Assembly (NCBI GenBank): GCA_002294005.1
Contig: DBEH01000026.1
Span: forward strand, 1,136 to 20,992
Direction: 5' to 3'
From: Firmicutes bacterium UBA911
GTDB lineage: Bacteria > Bacillota > Desulfotomaculia > Desulfotomaculales > Desulforudaceae
Length of the DNA: 19,857 nt
Shown here: piece after piece, positions 8,142 through 14,843 of the stretch
How the letters are laid out: each line of letters opens with the position of its first letter
How positions within the stretch are numbered: position 1 is the first letter of the stretch
Program-made: the position numbers and the translations under genes
The notes under the pieces: model-generated
What the model was told of the DNA's origin: nothing
What the model saw: the letters and a program-made list of their open reading frames with translations, nothing else
Databases searched by the model: none

Positions 8142-8981
8142 ATGGGGGTGGGGGTGTTGCGTTTAAGACTGATAATCTTAACGTCAATTCTCTGTCTGGC
8201 CGTGGGCGGGTTCTGGTGGCGATGGACGCCCGGCGTTCCGGTCGCCGGGCCGGAGCCCTTTAGGCATGGCCCGGATGACTCCAAGGTGGTGGCGCTGGTG
8301 GTAAACGTGGATTGGGGAGAGGAATGCCTCCCCGTGATCTTGGACATTTGCCGGCGGCACGATACAAAGCTCACCTTTTTTGTCACCGGGCGGTGGGCCG
8401 GCAAATTTCCCGACTTGGTGCGCCGGATGGCGGCGGAGGGCCACGAGATCGGCAACCACGGGTTCGGGTATCCCCATCCCGACATGCTGTCGGTGGAACA
8501 GAACTTGCAGGACATCCGGAAGGCCGAGGCGGTGATCCGGGGCATCATCGCGCAGCGCACCACATTGTTCGCGCCGCCCTATGGGGAACACGGCCCGGCG
8601 GTGCTCCAGGCGGCCGAGCGGGCCGGCTACCGGACGGTCCTTTGGAGCGTGGACACCGTGGACTGGAAGTTCCGCAACGCTGATACGATCATCGGCCGGG
8701 TGGTGAACCGGGTGCACCCGGGGGCGATTGTGCTGATGCACCCGCTGGAATCCACCACGAAGGCGCTGCCGGTGATCATCACCGAATTGGAGAAGGACGG
8801 TTACCGGCTCGTAACCGTTGGCCGGTTGCTGGGGGGGGACAGTCCTCCTTTTTCGGGAGCATCGAAGGTAAAAAGGGGAACAGTCCTTCTTTTTCGGGAG
8901 TATCGGGACATGGTCCAACCGGAAGGAGTTTCCAGCATCGGGGCGAATAATGCCGACGATGCATCAATTTCGGAGGTTTAA
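8142..8981 (+). CDS. YlxY-type polysaccharide deacetylase family protein, degenerate active site
   Basis: The 279-residue protein has an N-terminal membrane anchor or signal segment (about residues 7-24) followed by a NodB-type carbohydrate esterase 4 fold. Its place between pnp and an M16 peptidase is that of ylxY in Bacillus. Active-site motifs are altered: the usual FDDG region reads VNVDWGEE with Asn55, the histidine motif is NHGFGYPH (106 and 112), and the RPPYG motif reads APPYG with Ala144 in place of Arg. DTVDW and IVLMHP are kept. Hydrolase activity is therefore doubtful. The fold ends near residue 230; the last 49 residues are encoded by a repeat-containing insertion-like tail. The ATG has no clear ribosome site; a GTG at 8154 behind a G-rich run is an alternative start. 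Confidence 0.85.
   Translation: MGVGVLRLRLIILTSILCLAVGGFWWRWTPGVPVAGPEPFRHGPDDSKVVALVVNVDWGEECLPVILDICRRHDTKLTFFVTGRWAGKFPDLVRRMAAEGHEIGNHGFGYPHPDMLSVEQNLQDIRKAEAVIRGIIAQRTTLFAPPYGEHGPAVLQAAERAGYRTVLWSVDTVDWKFRNADTIIGRVVNRVHPGAIVLMHPLESTTKALPVIITELEKDGYRLVTVGRLLGGDSPPFSGASKVKRGTVLLFREYRDMVQPEGVSSIGANNADDASISEV
8835..8905 (+). repeat. Two direct repeats in the 3' end of the deacetylase gene
   Basis: The segment 8835-8864 is repeated with few changes at 8875-8905. Each copy reads GGGGACAGTCCT or GGGGAACAGTCCT followed by an imperfect CTTTTTCGGGAG run and then ATCG. The GGGGACAGTCC part is an odd-centred near-palindrome, and the CTTTTTCGGG arm resembles the palindromes at 11444-11472 and 11601-11629. 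The repeats are translated as part of the protein's tail. Confidence 0.7.
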
Positions 8982-8988
8982 TGAGCAG

Positions 8989-10251
8989 ATGATCAACAAG
9001 GTGATGCTTGACAACGGCGTGTGCATCCTCACCGAGGAGATCCCGCACGTCCGGTCGGCGGCGGTCGGGTTCTGGGTGGACGCCGGGTCCCGCGACGAGG
9101 CGGACTCGGCGACCGGAGTTTGCCACTTCATTGAGCACATGCTGTTCAAGGGCACCGAGAAGCGCTCGGCGAAGGACATCGCCGAAGCCCTGGACTGCGT
9201 CGGCGGCCAGTTGAACGCCTTCACCACGAAGGAGTACACCTGCTACTACGCCAAGGTGCTGGACGAGCACCTCGACCTGGCGGTCGACGTGTTGACGGAC
9301 ATGCTCTTTCAAGCGCGATTCGCGCCGGAAGACGTGGAGCGGGAACGCAACGTCATAGTGGAAGAGATCAAGATGTACGAGGACACCCCCGACGAACTGG
9401 TCCACGACATCCTCGCCAAGGCGCTCTGGAACGCGCATGCGCTCGGCCGCCCGGTCGTCGGCAGTGCCGCGGTGATTCAAAACCTTTCGCGGGCTGATCT
9501 GCTGGACTATTATGACCGTCACTACCGCCAAGGGCGGTATGTCATCGCGGTGGCCGGAAACGTAAAGCACGAACGAGTGGCCGAACTATTGGCCCTCATA
9601 TTCCGTGACCTGCCGCCCGGGGGTCCGCCGCGGGCGCTGACCGCGCCGCATCCCAGCCAGAGGGTGGAATGCCGGGACAAAGACACCGAACAGGTGCACC
9701 TGTGCATCGGCTCCCAGGGCCTGCGCCTGGACGACGAGCACATCTACGTGTTGCAGGTGTTGAACACCTTGCTCGGCGGGGGGATGAGTTCCCGCCTGTT
9801 CCAGAAGGTGCGCGAGCAGCTTGGCCTGGCCTACAATGTTTATTCCTACCACAGTTCCTACCGGGACACCGGGCTTTTTGGGATTTACGCGGGACTGAGC
9901 CGGGATAACATCGGCACCGTCCTGGATATCATCCTGGATGAGGTGAACGACCTCCGCAACGGCGGGGTGACCGAAGAAGAGATGGCCAGAACCAAGGAAC
10001 AGCTCAAGGGCAGTTTTCTCTTGAGTCTGGAGAGCGTCAACGCCCGGATGAGCCGGCTCGGGAAGTCGCAGCTCTATCTTGGCCGCGTGCAGACACCGGA
10101 GGAAATCGTGGCCGAGTTGGCCCGGGTAAAAACCGAGCAGGTCGCCGCCGTGTGTGACCAGATTTTCCGCCGGGACAAACTCTCCCTGGCTTCCATCGGC
10201 CCGTGGCAGGAAGACGGCGCCTGGCCGTTGGCGCTCTCGCGGCTGGGTTGA
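8989..10251 (+). CDS. M16 family zinc metallopeptidase (MlpA/YmxG-like)
   Basis: This is an insulinase/processing-peptidase-type zinc protease of 420 residues. The inverted zinc motif HFIEH occupies residues 46-50, with H46 and H50 as ligands and E49 catalytic; the third ligand is in the EEIKMYEDTPDE block near E126, at the expected spacing. The C-terminal M16C half contains GLAYNVYSYHSSY and the RLFQKVRE region. In-frame ATGs exist at 8950 and 8959, but only the ATG at 8989 follows a Shine-Dalgarno (GGAGG, 8972-8976), so that start is preferred. The ribosome site lies in the end of the upstream deacetylase gene. Homologues in this position (YmxG/MlpA) are cytoplasmic; no signal peptide is seen here. 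Confidence 0.95.
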   Translation: MINKVMLDNGVCILTEEIPHVRSAAVGFWVDAGSRDEADSATGVCHFIEHMLFKGTEKRSAKDIAEALDCVGGQLNAFTTKEYTCYYAKVLDEHLDLAVDVLTDMLFQARFAPEDVERERNVIVEEIKMYEDTPDELVHDILAKALWNAHALGRPVVGSAAVIQNLSRADLLDYYDRHYRQGRYVIAVAGNVKHERVAELLALIFRDLPPGGPPRALTAPHPSQRVECRDKDTEQVHLCIGSQGLRLDDEHIYVLQVLNTLLGGGMSSRLFQKVREQLGLAYNVYSYHSSYRDTGLFGIYAGLSRDNIGTVLDIILDEVNDLRNGGVTEEEMARTKEQLKGSFLLSLESVNARMSRLGKSQLYLGRVQTPEEIVAELARVKTEQVAAVCDQIFRRDKLSLASIGPWQEDGAWPLALSRLG

Positions 10252-10259
10252 GGGCGACC

Positions 10260-10727
10260 ATGGACGAAGACGCCCGGATCGTATTGCGCGTCAAGAAGCT
10301 GAACCCTCTCATCGGACGGTCCTGGCCCCAACCGGCCTACGCCACATCCGGTTCGGCCGGACTCGACCTCTGTGCCGCCCTCGACGCCCCCCTGACCGTC
10401 GCCCCCGGAGAGCGGGCCCGGATTCCGACGGGCATCGCGGTCCAGCTTCCGTCCCGCAACCTGGTCGGGCTGGTATTCGGGCGCAGCGGCCTGGCGGCGA
10501 AGCATGGCATCACCCTGGCCAACAGCGTCGGGGTCATCGACGCTGACTACACGGGTGAGATCATCTGCCCCATTGTCAATCACGGCACCAAACCCTTCAC
10601 GCTGAACCCCGGGGACCGGATCGCGCAGTTGGTGTGCGTGCCGATCGCCGTGGCGGAGGTGGAGTATGTCCTTGAATTGGCGGAGACGATGAGGGGGGCC
10701 GGCGGTTTCGGCTCAACCGGGAAATAG
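10260..10727 (+). CDS. dut: Deoxyuridine 5'-triphosphate nucleotidohydrolase (dUTPase)
   Basis: dUTPase hydrolyses dUTP to dUMP and pyrophosphate, keeping uracil out of DNA and supplying the dTMP precursor. The 155-residue product carries all five trimeric dUTPase motifs: SAGLDLCA (32-39), GRSGLAAKHG (74-83), GVIDADYTGE (91-100) with the catalytic aspartate, GDRIAQLV (118-125), and the C-terminal RGAGGFGSTGK (145-155). The frame is open upstream into the M16 gene, but the ATG at 10260 gives the normal length, with GAGGG five bases upstream. It lies 8 bases after the M16 stop. It is not part of the Bacillus order at this locus. Confidence 0.96.
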   Translation: MDEDARIVLRVKKLNPLIGRSWPQPAYATSGSAGLDLCAALDAPLTVAPGERARIPTGIAVQLPSRNLVGLVFGRSGLAAKHGITLANSVGVIDADYTGEIICPIVNHGTKPFTLNPGDRIAQLVCVPIAVAEVEYVLELAETMRGAGGFGSTGK

Positions 10728-10796
10728 CTTTCGTTGTCCACCATGCCGGGTCATATCGGCCGGACCCGTCCCATAAGAATGTTAGGGGTGGGACGG

Positions 10797-11159
10797 ATGA
10801 TCACGGCGACCCTGTTATTCCTGCTGATGTTGGCACTGGTTTTTTTTTCGGTGCGGGAGCGAATCAAGTTGCGGGCCTCCCGGTTCCGGAGCCACAAGTC
10901 CTGGGAGTTGGAACCCCGGGCCACCCCGCTGTCGGAAGCCGTGTTTCAACTTGTGGGCATCGCCGGCGGGATATATCTCTCTTTGATCATGCTGTTCACT
11001 TTTCTCGAGGTGAGCCTGCCGAACAAGATCGAGCTGGGCGGGATTGAGGTCGAACCGTTAGCTGCGTTCGCCATTGGACTGGCCATCGCGCAGCCGTTTG
11101 CGGTACGGCTGTGGGCGGTGTTTCTGAGAATGTTTCGGAGTCGGGGGAAGGAGGTTTAG
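10797..11159 (+). CDS. Small integral membrane protein of unknown function
   Basis: I do not recognise this protein. With the ATG at 10797 it has 120 residues and three probable membrane helices: about residues 4-19, 48-71 and 87-111, separated by a basic loop (RERIKLRASRFRSHK) and a short acidic-polar loop. The end is basic (RMFRSRGKEV), which predicts a cytoplasmic C-terminus. In-frame starts further upstream (TTG 10734, ATG 10743, ATG 10779) are possible; 10797 is preferred because the G-rich AGGGGTGGGACGG precedes it and it starts right at the first helix. The gene ends two bases before the ymxH-type gene, whose ribosome site it contains, so the pair is coupled. Confidence 0.8.
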   Translation: MITATLLFLLMLALVFFSVRERIKLRASRFRSHKSWELEPRATPLSEAVFQLVGIAGGIYLSLIMLFTFLEVSLPNKIELGGIEVEPLAAFAIGLAIAQPFAVRLWAVFLRMFRSRGKEV

Positions 11160-11161
11160 GC

Positions 11162-11437
11162 ATGCGCCTGACCGAACTGATGGGCAAAGAGGTAGTGAAT
11201 ATCTTCAACGGCGCCCGCCTGGGGGTGATCGGGGAGTCCGATCTGACCATTGATGCTGATTCCGGGCACGTGCACGCCATTATTCTGCCGCGGCGCAGCA
11301 ATATCGTCAGTATGTGGTCGGAACGGCAGCAATTGACCATACCTTGGGAGGCGGTCCGCAAAATCGGGACCCAGGTGGTGATCGTCGAGCTGGCGAACAA
11401 CCAGTCCGTGTCCCGCTTCGGCCGTTCTTCCGTTTGA
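11162..11437 (+). CDS. YlmC/YmxH family PRC-barrel protein
   Basis: The 91-residue product matches the small YlmC/YmxH family: MRLTELMGKEVVNIFNGARLG at the start, an ESDLTIDADSG turn, then VHAIILPRR and a C-terminal strand region IPWEAVRKIGTQVVIVEL. The fold is a PRC barrel. The role is not established; members are conserved in spore formers and sit beside sporulation and cell-division genes. AAGGAGGT (11148-11155) lies six bases before the ATG. The position after the M16 gene and before dpaA mirrors ymxH in B. subtilis, although dut, a membrane gene and an accessory pair are interposed here. Confidence 0.9.
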   Translation: MRLTELMGKEVVNIFNGARLGVIGESDLTIDADSGHVHAIILPRRSNIVSMWSERQQLTIPWEAVRKIGTQVVIVELANNQSVSRFGRSSV

Positions 11438-11443
11438 CCGCCG

Positions 11444-11472
11444 ACGAAAAAGGTGTCAGACACCTTTTTCGT
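11444..11472. repeat. 29-bp perfect odd palindrome, copy 1
   Basis: ACGAAAAAGGTGTC and GACACCTTTTTCGT are perfect 14-base inverted arms around a single central A. It begins 6 bases after the ymxH-type stop. Copy 2 at 11601 has the same core with central T, so the two copies face each other. As RNA it would form a strong hairpin ending in T, so it could also act as a terminator. Confidence 0.85.
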
Positions 11473-11484
11473 ACCTGGATGCCC

Positions 11485-11520
11485 GAACCCCTGCCACCGT
11501 TTCCGCGGGGGTTCCTTTTT
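11485..11520 (+). terminator. Intrinsic terminator after the pnp-ymxH block
   Basis: GAACCCC (11485-11491) pairs perfectly with GGGGTTC (11508-11514), and the stem is followed by C and five T (11516-11520). It lies between the two 29-bp palindromes and closes the transcription unit containing dut, the membrane protein and the ymxH homologue. Confidence 0.65.
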
Positions 11521-11600
11521 GCGGCGCTATTAAATCCCCCCGCACGGACCATACTAGAGACTTAGAGGACCGGGGACCGGCTCCTTCCCAGAGCGAAAAA

Positions 11601-11629
11601 CCGAAAAAGGTGTCTGACACCTTTTTCGG
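11601..11629. repeat. 29-bp perfect odd palindrome, copy 2
   Basis: CCGAAAAAGGTGTC and GACACCTTTTTCGG are perfect 14-base inverted arms around a central T. It is an inverted partner of the palindrome at 11444, sharing 27 of 29 positions when one copy is reversed and complemented. Together they frame a 186-bp non-coding segment before the serine protease gene. Confidence 0.85.
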
Positions 11630-11662
11630 GGAATTTTTTAGGACGGGCAGGGTTTTTAAGGC

Positions 11663-12655
11663 ATGAATTATGCCGCCAGGCGCTCCCTGATGGCGGAGAT
11701 CGCTTGCAAGCGCGGGTCCCAAGTCATCGCCTACATCACCGGTGACCGGGAAAACGTGAGTACCCGGATCGCCCCGGACGTTTTGCCGGTGTTTCACCGT
11801 CACCTGCGGCTTTTGCCGGCGTGCAAACGGCTGGACCTCTTCCTGTACAGCCGCGGCGGCGACGTACTTACCCCGTGGCGCCTGGCGCACCTGATCCGGG
11901 AGTGGGCGCCGGACTTCTCGGTTCTGGTCCCTTACCGGGCTTACAGTGCGGGCACCTTGATCTGCCTGGGGGCGGACGAAGTGGTCATGGGCACCATGGG
12001 TGAGTTGGGACCCATCGACCCCAGCGTGGTCAGCGCCTTCAACCCCAAGGACCCGGTCAACCCCAACGCCAGGATCCCGGTCAACGTCGAGGATGTCTAT
12101 TCCTTCTTGGCCCTGGCCCGCGAAATGGCGGGGATGTCCAACGACGAAGACCGCCGCCGGACTTTCCTTTTGCTGGCCGAAAAGATCCACCCTTTGGCCC
12201 TCGGGAATGTGCACCGCAACTATCTGCTGGTCCGGTCCCTGGCCCAAAAACTGCTCGCTCTGCGCCGGCCCCCCCCGCCGGCGGACCAGGTCCGGCACAT
12301 CGTCGACAGCTTGACCGAAAAGTTGTACGCTCATAACCACATGATCCCCCGCCGGGAAGCGTCCACCGAAATCGGCCTGGCGATCACGTACCCCGACCCC
12401 GACCTGGAAAACCTGCTCTGGTCTCTGTACGAACACTACGAACAGGAACTGCTCCTGAATCAGCCGTTTAATCCGGCGGACATCATCCGGGGCGCGCGCA
12501 GCGATTTTGAGGTGGTGGGCGGACTGGTGGAGTCCGTGGGTGGACAAGACGCCTTCGTTTTCCACGGCGTCGCCGAGCGGCAGGACTGTCCGGACGGCCG
12601 CATCAACGTGAGCATACTGCGCCAGGGCTGGCGGCACGCAAAAGAGGGTGTGTAA
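11663..12655 (+). CDS. SDH-family ClpP-fold serine protease homologue
   Basis: The 330-residue protein resembles the SDH_sah/DUF114 group of ClpP-fold serine proteinases, related to signal peptide peptidase SppA. Supporting blocks are LYSRGGDVLTPWRLA (residues 61-75), YSAGT with the probable nucleophile Ser95 (94-98), and GELGPIDP (113-120). A long helical C-terminal half follows, with several His and Arg residues. No signal peptide or membrane helix is visible, so it is likely cytoplasmic. The substrate is unknown. Upstream lie the palindrome pair and a terminator; I see no convincing promoter or strong ribosome site before the ATG. The next gene begins one base after its stop. It has no counterpart in the Bacillus order, which marks it as an accessory insertion. 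Confidence 0.8.
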   Translation: MNYAARRSLMAEIACKRGSQVIAYITGDRENVSTRIAPDVLPVFHRHLRLLPACKRLDLFLYSRGGDVLTPWRLAHLIREWAPDFSVLVPYRAYSAGTLICLGADEVVMGTMGELGPIDPSVVSAFNPKDPVNPNARIPVNVEDVYSFLALAREMAGMSNDEDRRRTFLLLAEKIHPLALGNVHRNYLLVRSLAQKLLALRRPPPPADQVRHIVDSLTEKLYAHNHMIPRREASTEIGLAITYPDPDLENLLWSLYEHYEQELLLNQPFNPADIIRGARSDFEVVGGLVESVGGQDAFVFHGVAERQDCPDGRINVSILRQGWRHAKEGV

Positions 12656-12656
12656 A

Positions 12657-12833
12657 TTGAAAGAGGGAGACCCCCGGGACGTCCGGGTCTACCGGGTGCG
12701 CTTCAAGTACCCCGGCCCAAGCCGCTACTACCACCTCTCCGACTCCAGCGGCTACCCGTCGGCCGACTACCGGCTGCCCAACCTCAGCCGGGAACGGGAG
12801 CGGATCGTGGTCCGGCGTGAAGTCCAGGAATAA
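12657..12833 (+). CDS. Small tyrosine- and arginine-rich protein of unknown function
   Basis: I do not recognise this 58-residue product. It is rich in Tyr, Arg and Ser-Pro-type turns, with VYRVRFKYPGPSRYYHLSD and a basic end RERERIVVRREVQE. The TTG at 12657 has GAGGG eight bases upstream; a GTG at 12648 is an alternative but would place the ribosome site on top of the start. The start lies one base after the stop of the protease gene, so translation is probably coupled. A role as partner, adaptor or substrate of the protease is conceivable from context only. Shortness makes the call uncertain. Confidence 0.6.
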   Translation: MKEGDPRDVRVYRVRFKYPGPSRYYHLSDSSGYPSADYRLPNLSRERERIVVRREVQE

Positions 12834-12943
12834 AGGCCTTGCTTCGGTACCCGCGCCTGCGCGGTGCAAAACAGCTTCCGCCACGTTCTGAGGCGCACGT
12901 TTCGCGCTCTGCCGGGCCCGGCTGCCGTTTTCACGCCCTGGAG

Positions 12944-12966
12944 CGGCTTGACACCCGGACAAGCCG
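12944..12966. promoter_or_regulatory. Operator-like dyad over the dapB promoter
   Basis: CGGCTTG (12944-12950) is a perfect inverted match to CAAGCCG (12960-12966) around nine bases. It covers half of the -35 hexamer and most of the spacer of the promoter at 12948-12975, the place where repressors commonly bind. The regulator is unknown. Confidence 0.45.
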
Positions 12967-12975
12967 TGTTATAAT
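12948..12975 (+). promoter_or_regulatory. Consensus sigma-A promoter for the dapB operon
   Basis: TTGACA (12948-12953) and TATAAT (12970-12975) both match the consensus exactly, with a 16-base spacer. The expected transcript starts near 12982, about 37 bases before the dapB GTG. The 110 bases upstream of it hold two GC-rich palindromes (12851-12864 and 12911-12922) but no gene. Confidence 0.85.
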
Positions 12976-13018
12976 ACTTGTTTAATTCCAAATATGCAGA
13001 AAACACTTCCGGAAAGGT

Positions 13019-13828
13019 GTGAGTACCATCGTTCGAGTAGCCGTTTGCGGTGCCGCCGGGAGAATGGGACGGGAGGTTGTGCGGGCTCTGGCGAGGGAGG
13101 ACGGGTTGAAACTGGTCGGCGCCGTCGATCCGCACAGCCCCGGTGCCGACGCGGGGGTCCTGGCCGGACTCGACCCGCTGGGGGTCACCGTGAGCGGCGA
13201 CCTGGAGGAGATGCTCGAGGAGGCCAACCCCCGGGTAATGGTCGACTTCACCGCTCCCGCGGCCGTGGCCGCGAACGCCCGGACCGCGATCCGGGCCGGG
13301 GTGCATCCGGTGATCGGCACCACGGGAATGAACAGCGAAGACCTGGCGGAGTTGCGCCGACTTTGCGCCGAGACTGGTGTAGGCGGATTCGTAGCCCCCA
13401 ATTTCGCCGTTGGGGCCGTCCTGATGATGAAGTTTGCGGAAATGACGGCGAAGTTCATGCCGGCGGTGGAGATTATCGAACTGCACCACGACCAGAAGGC
13501 GGACGCTCCGTCCGGCACCGCCATCAAGACGGCCGAAATGATCAGCAGCGCCCGCGGCGGGTACCGGCAGCCTTCGGCAACCAAGGTCTTGAAGATTGAC
13601 GGTGTCCGGGGCGGGAACTACGACGGCGGCATCCGCATTCACAGTGTCCGCTTGCCGGGGCTGGTGGCGCACCAGGAAGTGATTTTCGGCGGCCTGGGTC
13701 AAACCCTGTCGATCAGGCATGATTCGATTTCCCGAGAGTCGTTTATGCCGGGGGTGCTGTTGGCGGTGCGCCGGGTGGTTGGACTCCGCGAAATGGTGGT
13801 CGGGCTGGAAAACCTGATCTTTGAGTAA
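13019..13828 (+). CDS. dapB: 4-hydroxy-tetrahydrodipicolinate reductase
   Basis: DapB reduces hydroxytetrahydrodipicolinate with NAD(P)H on the way to diaminopimelate and lysine. The 269-residue protein has the nucleotide-binding GAAGRMG (residues 11-17), TTGMN in the central part, and the catalytic and substrate-binding HHDQKADAPSGTA (156-168). Length is normal. The start is GTG at 13019; GGAAAGG lies only one base before it, an unusually short spacing, so initiation may be weak or use another arrangement, but no better in-frame start exists. It is the first gene behind a consensus promoter and is followed after 82 bases by dpaA. In B. subtilis dapB lies elsewhere, so its place here is a local difference. 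Confidence 0.96.
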   Translation: MSTIVRVAVCGAAGRMGREVVRALAREDGLKLVGAVDPHSPGADAGVLAGLDPLGVTVSGDLEEMLEEANPRVMVDFTAPAAVAANARTAIRAGVHPVIGTTGMNSEDLAELRRLCAETGVGGFVAPNFAVGAVLMMKFAEMTAKFMPAVEIIELHHDQKADAPSGTAIKTAEMISSARGGYRQPSATKVLKIDGVRGGNYDGGIRIHSVRLPGLVAHQEVIFGGLGQTLSIRHDSISRESFMPGVLLAVRRVVGLREMVVGLENLIFE

Positions 13829-13855
13829 GCGCCACCACCCCGGCCCGTGACAGGC

Positions 13856-13883
13856 ACCTCTCCCGGCTGCTGGTCATATATTG
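13856..13883 (+). promoter_or_regulatory. Possible sigma-K promoter before dpaA
   Basis: AC (13856-13857) and CATATATTG (13875-13883) are separated by 17 bases. This fits the sigma-K pattern AC-N16/17-CATAnnnTA except for the last base. It lies 28 bases before the dpaA ATG. Dipicolinate synthase genes are sigma-K controlled in Bacillus, which supports the reading, but the motif is short and chance matches are common. Confidence 0.4.
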
Positions 13884-13910
13884 GCTAGCAAACCAAGGGG
13901 AGGTGCAAAG

Positions 13911-14843
13911 ATGCAGCCGCTGGTAGGTTTAAGAATTGGTGTGCTGGGCGGCGACGGCCGGGGAGTTTACATTGTTCAGGAATTCGCGGCCGTGGGCGCC
14001 CGGGTGAAGGCTTATGGCATCCCCGTCCTGGAAAACGCGCCGGAGGTTTTGGCCTGCAGCGATCCGGCCGAGACCCTGGTGGACATCGACGCGCTTGTCG
14101 TGCCCTTGCCCGGTCTGGACCGGGATGGTCGCTTGCACACCATAACGGGGGAAGCGCCGGTCATAACCAGGGAGATGCTTGAGAACGTCGGTGCCCAAGT
14201 ACCGGTCTTTGCGGTTTTGGCCAAGGAGTACCTGACCCGGTTGGCGGCGGAGTTGGGGCTCCGGATGGTCGAGTTGGCCGAGTTCCAGGAATTCGCCATT
14301 CTGAACTCGATCCCCTCCGCCGAGGGAGCCGTCCAACTGGCCATGGAGAAGACGCCGTTCACGATTCACGGTTCTCAGGTGGCGGTTTTGGGCTTTGGCA
14401 ACCTGGGAATGACGCTGGCCAGAATGGTGGACGCCCTCGGCGCGAAGACCACGGTGATGGCCCGCAATCCGGCGGCCTTGGCCAGGGCCTGCGAAATGGG
14501 TTTGGCCACGGTGGTCCCGGAACGGCTGGCCGGCCAACTCGCCCTGGCGGACCTCATTTTCAATACGATTCCGGCTCCGATCCTTGACAAGAAGCTTTTA
14601 AGGGCCGTCAACCCGGAGGCCTGCATCATCGACCTGGCTTCGGCGCCGGGCGGAACCGACTTCACCGCGGCCCGCGCGTTGGGTTTGAACGCCTGCCTGG
14701 CGCCGAACCTGCCCGGCAAAGTCGCGCCCGCCTCAGCCGGCCGGATTATCGCCCGGACTATCCAGCGGTTGCTGCACGGCACCATCCTCGAAGGGACTTC
14801 TGTACATGGGGGGGTGCTGGCCGATGCAGCTCAGGGGAGTTAA
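13911..14843 (+). CDS. dpaA: Dipicolinate synthase subunit A
   Basis: DpaA (SpoVFA) together with DpaB oxidises the DapA product to dipicolinic acid, the spore-core solute, in the mother cell. The 310-residue protein has an N-terminal Rossmann-like segment (IGVLGGDGRG) and a second nucleotide-binding fold with VAVLGFGNLGMTLARM near residue 157. The blocks AEFQEFAILNSIPSAEGA and IIDLASAPGG are family-typical. An in-frame start at 13881 exists, but the ATG at 13911 follows GGGGAGGTG at a proper distance and gives near the B. subtilis length of 297. It overlaps dpaB by 20 bases, so the subunits are co-translated. Confidence 0.96.
   Translation: MQPLVGLRIGVLGGDGRGVYIVQEFAAVGARVKAYGIPVLENAPEVLACSDPAETLVDIDALVVPLPGLDRDGRLHTITGEAPVITREMLENVGAQVPVFAVLAKEYLTRLAAELGLRMVELAEFQEFAILNSIPSAEGAVQLAMEKTPFTIHGSQVAVLGFGNLGMTLARMVDALGAKTTVMARNPAALARACEMGLATVVPERLAGQLALADLIFNTIPAPILDKKLLRAVNPEACIIDLASAPGGTDFTAARALGLNACLAPNLPGKVAPASAGRIIARTIQRLLHGTILEGTSVHGGVLADAAQGS

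Noticed and set aside
11456..12637. 393-residue open frame on the minus strand
   Set aside because: It is antisense to the SDH-family protease gene, has no recognisable domain and shows the His/Arg/Gln-rich composition of reverse frames in GC-rich DNA. Similar minus-strand frames elsewhere were rejected for the same reason.
12911..12922. GCCGGGCCCGGC perfect 12-bp palindrome
   Set aside because: Such short GC palindromes are expected by chance in this composition; no T-run follows closely enough for a terminator.
12834..13018. Possible lysine riboswitch or T-box before dapB
   Set aside because: The leader downstream of the promoter is only about 37 bases, far too short for either, and no conserved box was seen.
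13849..13858. GACAGGCACC resembling half of the 11444/11601 palindrome core
   Set aside because: Only a partial match without the inverted arm or the A5/T5 flanks; likely chance.
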